A program made the translations under genes and the position numbers. The notes under the pieces are model-generated. The model worked only from the letters and a program-made list of their open reading frames with translations. It ran no database searches and was not told the DNA's origin. Of a stretch of 64,000 bases of DNA, positions 1-9,500 are shown in pieces (position 1 is the first letter of the stretch; each line of letters begins with the position of its first letter). This stretch comes from Ottelia alismoides (Eukaryota; Streptophyta; Magnoliopsida; Alismatales; Hydrocharitaceae). The stretch covers positions 558,001-622,000 of the forward strand of contig JAZKJV010003259.1 of NCBI GenBank assembly GCA_037367405.1, read 5' to 3'.

Positions 1-42
1 ACACACAATAAATCTCAATTCCTCAGATGGTTCCGTTCACGT

Positions 43-611
43 GTGAAACATTCAAGGGAAATGGCAGATGATAGGTGGAGCATTAACCTTGACATTCTTG
101 GATGTATACCGTATTCACAAGCTATATCTTACAAGGGTTATATTGTGAATGGCTACAGATTTAGAACGAAGTCCGCTGACGAAATGAAATCAACGCAAAT
201 GTCCGGTGTTATAGTCAAAACAGATTTACCATCAAGATTAGACGGCTACTATGGGGAAATACTTGACATAATAGAGATCATCTTTACTCATGAATGTCGA
301 TGTGTTCTTTTTATGTGCAATTGGTTTGATGTCGGTCGCGAGGGATAGGATATCGAAGAGATAGAAATGGGATTACTTCGCTGAAACAATCTGGGAAATT
401 GTAAACAAATGAGCCTTTTACACTTGCCAGTCAAGTAGAACAAGTTTTCTACATTCCAGACAGCTTAAGTGATGGGTGGATCATACCCGTGAGAACAGTA
501 CCAAGAGGTTTTTTTGTTGTCAATGATGATGATGAGTTGCTAAATATAAACAACGCATATCAAGCTGAGATACAAGAACATCCATCTGATATTGTAGATG
601 CGGATGTTTAA
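43..611 (+). pseudogene. TNP2-like CACTA transposase, C-terminal fragment
   Basis: The reading frame from 43 carries the conserved region near the end of plant TNP2 transposases: GYRFRT, then NSGV-like SGVIV, then YGEILDIIEI and VLFMCNWFDVG. After about 345 the frame is lost. The homologous sequence continues in a shifted frame, with LASQVEQVFYIPD (about 424-460) and VPRGFFVVNDDD, ending at a TAA at 609-611. There is at least one frameshift near 345 and a stop near 405. In family members this part follows the catalytic domain, which would lie upstream of the window. The gene cannot make a functional transposase here. Confidence 0.8.
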
Positions 612-698
612 AGTGTAAGTTCACCAATAATTTTTTTCCATTAGTTGCTAAATATATAATTCTTGTTATCTCACATAAATATTTCTTAATATGCAGAT

Positions 699-3236
699 AT
701 GCCTCCACATCCTAGGCGCATTCGAGATGCACCGCCTGCACCTCGTCGAGGGAGTGAGACCTCCGATCCTGATGGATCGAGTAGTTCAGGTAGACGTAGA
801 GGGTCATCACAGTGTCGAGCAAGGTTTTAAAAACCGAACCGAACATCGAACCGGACATGTATTGGTTTTTGGTTTTTATGGTCGGACCAATGGGACAGAC
901 CGGTCGAACCGGTGATGACGTCAGCAGTTCAAAAAACTCGAAAAAGACCGAGCCGTTGTATTATTGGTTTGGTTCGTATGGTTCAACCGGGTCGAACCGA
1001 GTTAGACCAGTATACCATACACATAAATACGAGAAATACTACATCATATCTTTCGAGGATTTGTTTACTCTTGTCCTTCCAAGTTTTTCCAATAACACTT
1101 ATACCCTCTATTTTTAATACAATTGCATGTTTCCCCTATTTTTTTAATAAAATCAATAGTAGTGGCCTTTTATTAGTACACTTGTGCTCCCATTTTATAC
1201 CAATATAAGGATGATATTGTGATTTTTTTAAGAAAATATAGGAGCACAAGTGAAATTGTTTAAAAGGTAGATGTATAAATATTCTTAAAAAAATCGAAGG
1301 GGCATAATAATACATATATGTTGTAAAATATTAATAATTTAAAACTATTTAACGCTAATTTTCGACAACTATTGTTAATTTATTGATTCTCATGTTATGA
1401 ATATGACAACGTCTTTTTCGTTTGTTATTGTTATAAGTGGACAACCTCATACACAATGTGGGAAGAGGGAGGCAGTGCTCATATGACAGGAAATGACAAG
1501 CGATAATGAGTCATTGACACATGTGAAGGAGAAGAGATAAATGTGTACTATAAATGGGTTAGAATGAGATTATGAATATTTCTAGAAAAAGATTGTATTT
1601 TATTAATTTATTGGAATTATTTTTTGTCAAAAAATGGATGGTTGAACCGATGATTTGGTTCAATTGGTCCAACCAGGTTTAAGCGGTCCAACCAGGTTTT
1701 GACCGGTTTTGATTGGTTTTTACTTTCTAAATAAAAACCAGGTGGTTGGACCGTTTTTCCTCCGGTTCTTGGTTTAACCGGTTCAACCGGGCGGTTCGGT
1801 TCGGTTTTTAAAACCTTGATGTCGAGTGTTGGACCGTCTGCGTCCCGGTGAGACACTCAGGGTGAGGATAGTTGGAGGCGATGCAGTGGAGAGAACTCGG
1901 CTGTTTTTCAAAGTTACTTGGGGCAGGTGTGCAGAGGCAGGGTTCCTCTCCACATTACAGACTGACGATTAGTGGAGTACTCAATAAAGGATGCTATTCT
2001 TCATGATCTGGAAGTATTTAAAATAATAAGAAAGCAAAGTTTTTGTTCAGTGTATAAACTAAATTTTCTTTACTTGTTTTTCTTTACAGTCTAGTTTTTC
2101 ATGGGATCGTGATCCGGCCACTGATGCTCTGATTTTAGGACATGGAACGGAGTTGTTGCGTAAATATCGAGGTCGTCTGAAGGCCCGAGTGAGTATAATA
2201 ACTTGGTTTTTTATCATTTAAGTGTGTAAGTAATTTTATTTAAATTTTTTAAGTATTTTGACCCAGATCTTCCATTGGAGACTCTTTTGGCAAATTATCC
2301 TTCAATTGTACCCGCGGAACAATGGAGGGCGTTGGTTTCTATTTGGATGGGAGAAGAACATGCGGTATGTGACATATTTATGTGCGTGTTATACTTATAT
2401 TAGTTGAGATTCTATTATTATAATTATTATCATTGTATAGGGCATCTCAAGGAGAAATGCTGAAAATCGGAGGAAAGGTTTCAAGTCTACCCATAGAATG
2501 GGGAGAAGAAACACAAATCATCTGAAGGATGACTTTGTAAGTAATCTACTTTATGAATTCTAACCATTATATATTAAAATGGTATCGTAAGTTTTAGTGA
2601 TATTTTCACATTAGACAGTGGAGAACAATCGTGTGCCCAGCCGAATGGAAGTCTTTGAGAGGTTTAAGAGCCGCAATGTGGGCGGGGAAGTTCATTGGGT
2701 AGATCCTGCCTATGGTCCAATTCATGTAAGCTATTCATAACATTTTCAGTTTTTTTACAATTTATACAAGTATTGAACTTACTTAAATAAATATTTAGGA
2801 GGAGATGGTTAGACTCACTACCACTGGCTCTCTAGACAACACTGGAACGAGTCAACCGCCTCTTACTCCTGATGCGGCCTTCCTCCAGGCGACCGGTCCG
2901 GAGCATCAGGGACGCGTCCGTTGTAGTGGTCGTGGTGCCACCATACAGAATTGATATGGAGTGGGGAGCGGCTCGTCCTCTCAGAAGACACAAAGGGAGA
3001 GGGAATTAGAGAGTTAGGTGTCTAGCATGAATATCGAGATTCAGGATTTGCGACAGCAAATGACGATTTTTAATGCATTCATGCAGGCACATCAAGGTGC
3101 AACGTCTACTAGCCAACCACCACAAGTTGGTAATACCGTTGCGAGGCTAGGTGACGACGATGACGGAGAAGAAGAAGAAGATGATGATGAAGCTGATGAC
3201 GATGATGACGACGACGACGATGAGGAGGATGATTAG
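699..3236 (+). pseudogene. CACTA second gene, Transposase_24 (Ptta/En/Spm)-like, split by a hAT insertion
   Basis: A splice acceptor TGCAG at 692-696 leads into an ATG at 699 and a basic, Ser/Arg-rich start (MPPHPRRIRDAPPAPRRGSE). The exon is interrupted at 819 by a hAT element and resumes at 1827. Further exons are bounded by plausible AG and GT sites: about 2254-2364 (YFDPDLPLETLLANYP, then PAEQWRALVSIWMGEEHA), about 2442-2536 (ISRRNAENRRKGFKSTHRMG, typical of Transposase_24), about 2616-2727 (VPSRMEVFERF), and about 2800-2953, which ends in a stop. A last frame at 3018-3236 gives a coiled-coil-like stretch and a run of Asp/Glu ending at TAG. TNPA-type proteins bind subterminal repeats, and this gene sits just before such an array. 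The insertion and frame breaks indicate a pseudogene. Confidence 0.7.
820..1818. mobile_element. Non-autonomous hAT transposon, 999 bp, inserted in an exon of the CACTA gene
   Basis: The ends are a near-perfect inverted repeat starting CAAGGTTTTAAAAACCGAAC, the CA(A/G)NG start typical of hAT elements. The flanks are GTGTCGAG (812-819) and ATGTCGAG (1819-1826), a 7/8 match to the 8-bp TSD expected for hAT. Both subterminal regions (about 830-1010 and 1620-1810) are dense in ACCGGTT and GGTTCGAACC-like motifs in both orientations, a possible transposase-binding zone. The AT-rich middle has no coding capacity. This is a deletion derivative or MITE-like member and is younger than the CACTA copy that hosts it. 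Confidence 0.88.
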
Positions 3237-3520
3237 GAAGATATAATATAGATAGTTTGGTTACTTGGTAGCATATAGTGTAGTATATTGTATAATTATT
3301 TTGGACAATTACTTTGCAAAGTAGGTTACTTTGTTTGAATACTTTATGTTTGAGTACTTTTATTTGACTGTGGAATGAATGTTATTTTCTGTGTTCATCA
3401 TAATATTTATTGTTGAGAAATAATTATTGTAACAGGTACAAAATTATAGTGAATATTTAGCAGGGTAAAATGAAGAACAAATCTGGGGTATTGAATATTT
3501 TTTTGTTAGCAGATGAACAG

Positions 3521-3832
3521 AGGGGACGGTCATGATGACCGTCCCCTTTGTTGTAGTAAGAGACGGTCATGACCGTCTCCACTACGTAATCATTCGGGAC
3601 GGTCTTGACCGTCCCCCCTGAACAACTTTAGGAGACGGTCATGACTGTCCCCAATAATTGCCTATTAGGGACGGTCATGACCGTCTCCTCTACTAGACTT
3701 TAAGCGACGGTCACGACCGTCCCCTATGTATTGCTATAGGGGACAGTGTCAATTATTGTCGCGTAAGCCAAATGGGACGCATGCTTTGGAGATGGTTTCA
3801 TGACCGTCCCCTTTGATCAAAGGGGACGGTCA
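3521..3832. repeat. Subterminal palindrome array of the CACTA element (GACGGTCATGACCGTC type)
   Basis: Six imperfect palindromes of about 18-25 bp, core ACGGTCATGACCGT, are centred near 3534, 3569.5, 3605.5, 3641.5, 3677.5 and 3713.5, so the step is 36 bp almost throughout. A seventh, at 3801-3832, is a perfect 32-bp palindrome with the same GACCGTCCCC arms around TTTGATCAAA. CACTA elements carry arrays of short subterminal motifs bound by TNPA, and the position just after the second gene fits that role. The strict spacing is the unusual part. Confidence 0.8.
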
Positions 3833-3850
3833 ATCTCTCATTGGCGACGG

Positions 3851-5312
3851 ATAATAACGAATATCAAATTATTCGATGTCGTTTATAAATAATTATTTTT
3901 GTTATAACGAGTATTTATTTTTTATTCTGACTGAATATCAATTATATCAACTTCTACAACAATTACATGTTTTCACATGCCAAGGTGGTAAGAAGCTCGT
4001 GGCTTTGATGTCTTTCAGATGTAAATAAGGGTGAATGAATGTGGGTCGACAAAGGGCATCTCCCTATATATATAAATTAAGCAAATTAAACTTTGTTTAA
4101 TAGGGCATCTTGTGCGTATGATTGGCATTGTCCTGATGGATAGGCATCTTCCGGGAACCTCACTATACATGTTCTCATCTCGGGGGTCGACGTCAACGTG
4201 CTTTGATTGCATATGAGAGAGCAGATAGAAAATACATAGGCAGTTGACACGTGGAATTAATATCGATCAATATTTTTCCTAATATTTTCATGCATACAAC
4301 AACTTGCCAACCTTCCACACTTCCCATCACTCTCGACTCGTTTTTTTAATATTTATTTATTTTTGCCCCCGTCGTCCTTTCCAAATTGCGACTCTCTCCT
4401 CCCACATTCAACCTTTGTAAAATTATTGAAATATGCATAAATAAAAAACGTAATGCAGCCAATTATCCTTTTAATATATAAAGACATTTATTATATGTCG
4501 TAAATTTATCTTTTATTGGTTCAAATTGGCAACAACTAATAATTTTCTTTGAATTTACGTTATCAGTCGTTAATTTTGCTATATATCCTTGTCTATACGT
4601 CTTCTGAAATTCTAACTAGTATTGTCTTCTCTTGTGAGTAGGTTATCATAAAAGAGCCATTGAGCGAAGACTCCCAACATGGAAGGCCGTTCGATATCGT
4701 ATCGATACTATATTTCGACGATATATCGTCGAAATATCACCCATATCGACGAGCCTTTGTGAAGAAAATACCTCAAAATCAGAATATCGTCATATTGGTG
4801 TCCATATCGGTCCCATGTCGATATCGATATATCACGATGGTTTTTTCCATGCTCCCAACAAAGGTCTAACAGGACTTTGCATTTGAAACCAATGGCATAA
4901 GTTCGAGATCTTTGATGAGAATTATCTTTTTAATAAAAAAGAATATACTTTAATAAAACCCACTCACTAAATCAGGAATAAATTCTCGTACGTCTTTGAA
5001 AAAAAATGCCATCAATATCCAAACCCCTCCAAAAAAAAAAAGTTTAGAAGGAACGGTCCACGGTCTTCTACTTATTCAGTATCTTATGCTTACAGGTTGG
5101 AGTTCAAAGACAGGAGAAAATTGGACTTAAAATAGAAGCTGTTTTTTATACTAATTTAATCTAAAGATCTACTTCCTATCGTCTTTATCTTTATCACTAA
5201 TTTTCTAGTCACCATTAACCATCCACTGTCTCGCACGTACCGGTCGGGGCGGGGGTAATTAACGCATAACATACCCGAAATTCTTTCTAATTTCATATTA
5301 ACCCCCTGAAAG
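3851..5312. other. AT-rich intergenic stretch without recognisable gene
   Basis: No coding frame with recognisable content was found. Around 4685-4840 there is a cluster of ATATCGAT-type motifs with a perfect 28-bp palindrome at 4710-4737, possibly a remnant of a small DNA transposon. Polypurine/poly-A runs occur near 5005 and 5030. Nothing else can be supported. Confidence 0.5.
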
Positions 5313-6212
5313 ATGAAAAATAACATCGGGGTACCTGAAATTTCACAAGCACGTATCTTTTACTTTTCCATAGGAAATTTCCTTCATCCGACCTCAGTTG
5401 TTTCTCTAAAAAGGACACCGTCTCCTCCTAAGACCCAGAATGTTTTGACGAGTGCACTTTTTAGCAAAATAATTGAGGATATAGAGGTGGTATACAACAT
5501 GTCCATGAGGCAAAAGGTAGTTTTTTGGTGTCTTCAAGCTGTTCATTCCCAAGATTTTCTCCTTACCCTTCCTATAGATGGACTTGGACTTCACATGTCA
5601 CCGGTGGAGTACCGCAGTATCCTCAAATATCGTCTCATGATTCCGTTATTTCCTGCTGATGAGATTTGCCCAGTCTGTCGCAAGGCATGCTTGGACAAAT
5701 TTGGAGATCATGCCATTCATTGTAGGGAACTCACGTTGTTTAAGTATAAATACGATCTCGTTAGAGACGTTTTATTTGATGTCCTCAAACGTGCGAGTGT
5801 TGCTGCTAAGAAAGAGGCGCCAGTGAACTTTTTAACAGATCCACAGGAGGGAAGATCCACGCTTAGACCTGCTGATATTTTGATTTTTGGGTGGATAGGA
5901 GGAAAACATGCTTGTGTAGATTTGATAGGAGTTTCCCCAATGGTGGGGTTGAAGAGCGAGACCTTCACAGCCGGGCAGGCTGCCCTTAAAGCTTCTTTAC
6001 CAAAAGTGGTGAAACACGAGAAAGCCTGCATAGAGAATCAACATGCCTTCATCCCCTTTGGTTTCGACATCTTTGGCTTTTTAGCACCAGAAGCTATTGA
6101 GCTTTTAAAGAGAATCCAAAAAGTGATGAATAGTAATGTGATGGACCCCAGATCTATGGATGTAGCATTTAGGAGGATTGGCTTTGCAATTCAAAAAGGA
6201 CTAGCATCGTAG
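5313..6212 (+). CDS. Retroelement-derived ORF: zinc-knuckle plus restriction-like-endonuclease-like C-terminal domain (299 aa)
   Basis: This frame is uninterrupted over 299 codons. Residues about 105-135 hold CPVCRKACLDKFGDHAIHC, a C-x2-C-x10-H-x3-C pattern. Residues about 185-205 hold RPADILIF, and 14 residues after its Asp comes VDLIGV. A C2HC knuckle followed by R-P-(x)-D-x(about 12-14)-D is the arrangement seen in the restriction-like endonuclease end of non-LTR retrotransposons such as R2, and I recall similar sequences in unclassified plant retroelement proteins. No reverse transcriptase motif is visible upstream, so I read it as the 3' end of a 5'-truncated copy. An A-tract follows at about 6350-6361. 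The first about 25 residues are unlike the rest and may not be genuine. Being intact is unusual among the elements here. A domesticated gene is possible but unproven. Confidence 0.6.
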   Translation: MKNNIGVPEISQARIFYFSIGNFLHPTSVVSLKRTPSPPKTQNVLTSALFSKIIEDIEVVYNMSMRQKVVFWCLQAVHSQDFLLTLPIDGLGLHMSPVEYRSILKYRLMIPLFPADEICPVCRKACLDKFGDHAIHCRELTLFKYKYDLVRDVLFDVLKRASVAAKKEAPVNFLTDPQEGRSTLRPADILIFGWIGGKHACVDLIGVSPMVGLKSETFTAGQAALKASLPKVVKHEKACIENQHAFIPFGFDIFGFLAPEAIELLKRIQKVMNSNVMDPRSMDVAFRRIGFAIQKGLAS

Positions 6213-6427
6213 CTTGTTGCCCGCCTGCCTTCTGTTTCGATGTAAACCTTTCTTATTTAGTTTCCAATAAGATGTTTCCTTTTGTATACATCATATTGAA
6301 CAAGAAAGGGAGATAAATCTCACTTATCTCTAAAAGGGAAGGGCCAAATACAAAAAAAAAGAGGAAACAGAGTTTGGGGACTTGTATGTAAAATGTCATA
6401 GGATAACAGCTAAAAGCGATCGTTACC

Positions 6428-6435
6428 TATATAAT
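6428..6435 (+). promoter_or_regulatory. Probable TATA box of the TRM-family gene
   Basis: TATATAAT lies about 140 bp before the inferred start codon at 6571. Transcription starting about 30 bp downstream would give a leader of roughly 110 nt with no upstream ATG. The DNA between is GC-rich, as is common in plant 5' leaders. This is inferred from sequence and spacing only. Confidence 0.45.
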
Positions 6436-6570
6436 AATCCCACGAGGCGGGGCCTCAATCACAGCTGCTGTGGTGGGCGTCCGGTTCCATCGGAAACCTC
6501 CACTCGCCGTGGACGAAACAAAAAACCAATAACCGAAAGCCATCACCACTCGAGGGTCTTCTCCCCGCGG

Positions 6571-9500
6571 ATGGACCGGTGGGACAAACACCGGAGATCG
6601 CGCGGCAGCGTCCACCGATTCGAAGGTTCTTCCCTCTTCCCTCTCCCCCTCGATCCCGCGGGATCAAGTTTTATAATCTTCCGATTCTGTTTTTCTCGCA
6701 GAGAATCTCTTGTTTCTTTTGTTTTCCTCGATCTATGGTTCCTAAGAACCAATCCCATCCGTGTTTCTAATAGGTGATGTCCAGATAAACATACCTGATC
6801 AGTGTTTCTCAGCAAGTTCCAATTATATATTTGTTTGCTTTTGGATTCCTTTCTATTTCTATCTTCGTTTGCTTGATCGAATCCCTCGTCGATTAGTTGT
6901 TTTGATGTTCAGTTTTCGTTTTGTTTGATCATATCTGCAACTCGATGACGAACTCGGAATAATTTCATGGTTTGTACTCGGAACAATTGTTTAGTTAGCT
7001 TGACATCTATGCTGTTTTCGGTAACGATTGCTTATTTCCATGTTTTTATCCTTGGGTTGAAATAAATAAAGTTTATGTTTATTTCCCCCCTTAGAACTAT
7101 GTAAAACTTCTTTGTCGGCCCTTGCATCTACACCCAATTACCAGCAGCTCTGTTTGAGTTAATGCTAAACGAGTCAGTAGCCTTTTATGTTTTGGTTACA
7201 GAAACTTCATTTTTCATGGTTTTTAATTAAGATGTAAACTGACTCCAATTTTTATGCTCAGGAAATAATCTGTACAAAAAAAGAAAAGGTGATTCGAAGT
7301 TTCCATCATTTGCTGCTCGTGGTTTTGAGGATTCTGCAAAAGAAAATGAGGTAAAGAATTGTCTTTGTTACTTTCATGCTCTGGATCCAAAATCACATTT
7401 GATCTAACATAAATTAATTTTCTTTTCACTGTCTCCTTGTCATTCGGTTTATTTGTTTGTTTTTCTGTCTTAAGTTGTCAGTGATGGATCAACCATGCAA
7501 GGATTTTGTTTTTGTTTTGTTTTTGTAATTGCCCACTTTCATATTACAATTTTGGAATATCCTCAAATATTTACGTTGTCATGGAAATAAAGAGATGGCA
7601 TAATTGAGCTCGAGGTCTAATTCTCCCTGTTTAGACGATGAAGTTGTAAAGAAATTTACATGGCCACCTCCTCTAGCGATGTTGAAATTAATTGTTTGAT
7701 TTGTGAATGGGATACTTGGAAGTGTATCCATTTAGACGGGTTTTTGATGTGATTTACTTTGATATATGTTGCTACTACCATTCGTCACTTTTATTTATCT
7801 ATTCCACAAGCACATCACTTGCTCTTCCATAAAGAGCTTTTGAGGGCTAATTTTTGTGCGAGTTTTTTTTAATGATTTTGTAAGAAAATAAGAAAAAAAC
7901 ATTTGTTTTATGTGATAGAAAATCATTCTTCATGCCACTGAATATATAGGATTGATTTCTAACTTTGTCGTGATATGTATACATTTAAAGCCCTCTTCAT
8001 AAATTCTTGGTGCTACTACAACTACCTTACTGTTTTAGATATTAGTGGCGTCCTTAATTTTTTTTCTCTTCTTTGCTTGGTGATATGCAGGGTATATTTG
8101 AACACAAGTCAAGCCTTGCATGGAAAACTGATGGAGTGCCAATAGAAATGTTGATTGAAAAGGAGCTCACAAAGAAGATGGATGTGAGACGACCTCCACC
8201 TGGTGTCATTGCGAAGTTGATGGGTCTCGATATGCTGCCAACTGCAGAATCCATGCGTAGACAGGAGTCAGGTTCTTGTTTTCCGAAGTCCACAGCAGCA
8301 GCTAGAAAGAGTAATTTGCGATTGCTGGATCATCCTAAACGAAGGGCTGTCAGTGAACAAGCTAAAGATATTTTTGAAGTCTCAGAATTATCAAAATATA
8401 ACAGTAGCAATAAGAGCACCTCGAAGAATAGGTTCTTAGATGAACTAAAGAGAAGACATTCTGTTGAAAAAGACTTCACATGCGAAAATCTGACAGGTGC
8501 AACACACCCAACTGATGAGAGAATAGGAAATTTCTGGGAATTGAATCATAGATGTGAAGTCTTTGACTCCAAAAGATGCCTGTCAAAGCTTGATCATGAA
8601 CGCACATCACTATGCACGGAGAACATTGATATACTTTCTAATCCTGCAAATCTACCAAGGCATATGACAGTTTTGAAGCCACTAAATTTCAAAAAACTGG
8701 AGGATAGTCAAGCCTACAAGGAATCTGAGAGCAGAAATGAACAATACATTTCTTTAGGGAGAAATACGGAACATTGCATATATAAAGATAGATCTCTTCT
8801 TGTTACGAAGCCTATTGCAAGAGATTCTGTACCTCCTCCGAAGTTCGCAACTTCAGTGCTTGGACCAAAACAAGGCGCTTGCCGCACTCCGACTCGCATT
8901 GTTGTTCTGAAGCCTACAGTTGAAAAGATGGAGAAGACAGATAATGTCGTTACATCAATTGGCCCCATTGGAGGTTCTCAAATGAGTTTCAGAAAGCAGC
9001 AAGGTAGGAGTGGAATGTGTAAGTTGGTATCTGAAGTACAGAAGGGCCAAAAGGTGCCTTATGATGTCAGCCCATGTAGAAAGAAATTCCAAAGTTCATC
9101 AGAATTATGGAAAGAAAATAAAGAGATCCCAAGAAACAATGAAAGAGACGATTCTTTAGATTTTACCGTATCAAGAGAAAGCGAATCGTCTCCAGCTAAA
9201 TCTCTCTATGGAAATGGAACACGATCTAATCCGGTGGATGATAGTGCAGCATGCATGTCTGACCATTTCGATGATAGGGAAAGAAGGCACGAGGATTCAT
9301 GTTATTCCACTGGATCTTATTCAAGTAGAGAGGCCATAAGGCATATATCTAAGCAATGGATAGTTAATAAGGTTCAGAATTCTAATGGGAGTTTCATCCA
9401 CAGCTCCAGGACGCTAGGTGAAATGCTTGCAATTTCTGACAGAGAGAACTTCTATAAGAAATACATGGAATCACGTCATAGGGGAAACCATACTTTGGGC

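Larger units (their letters stand above)
1..3850 (+). mobile_element. CACTA (En/Spm) DNA transposon, degenerate, left end outside window
   Basis: The order is a TNP2-like transposase tail, then a multi-exon Transposase_24-like gene ending in an acidic tail, then an array of GACGGTC palindromes. This is the usual layout of plant CACTA elements: two genes followed by subterminal repeats. The left terminus lies before the window. I found no right terminus of the TAGTG type after the palindromes, so the 3' end is probably lost and the right boundary is approximate. Both genes are broken by frameshifts, stops or an insertion, so the copy is not autonomous. The class is clear from the coding remnants; the exact family is not. 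Confidence 0.8.

Noticed and set aside
3521..3832. Array of regularly spaced repeats resembling a CRISPR array
   Set aside because: This is a plant nuclear CACTA element, the units are palindromic subterminal motifs, and no associated genes exist.
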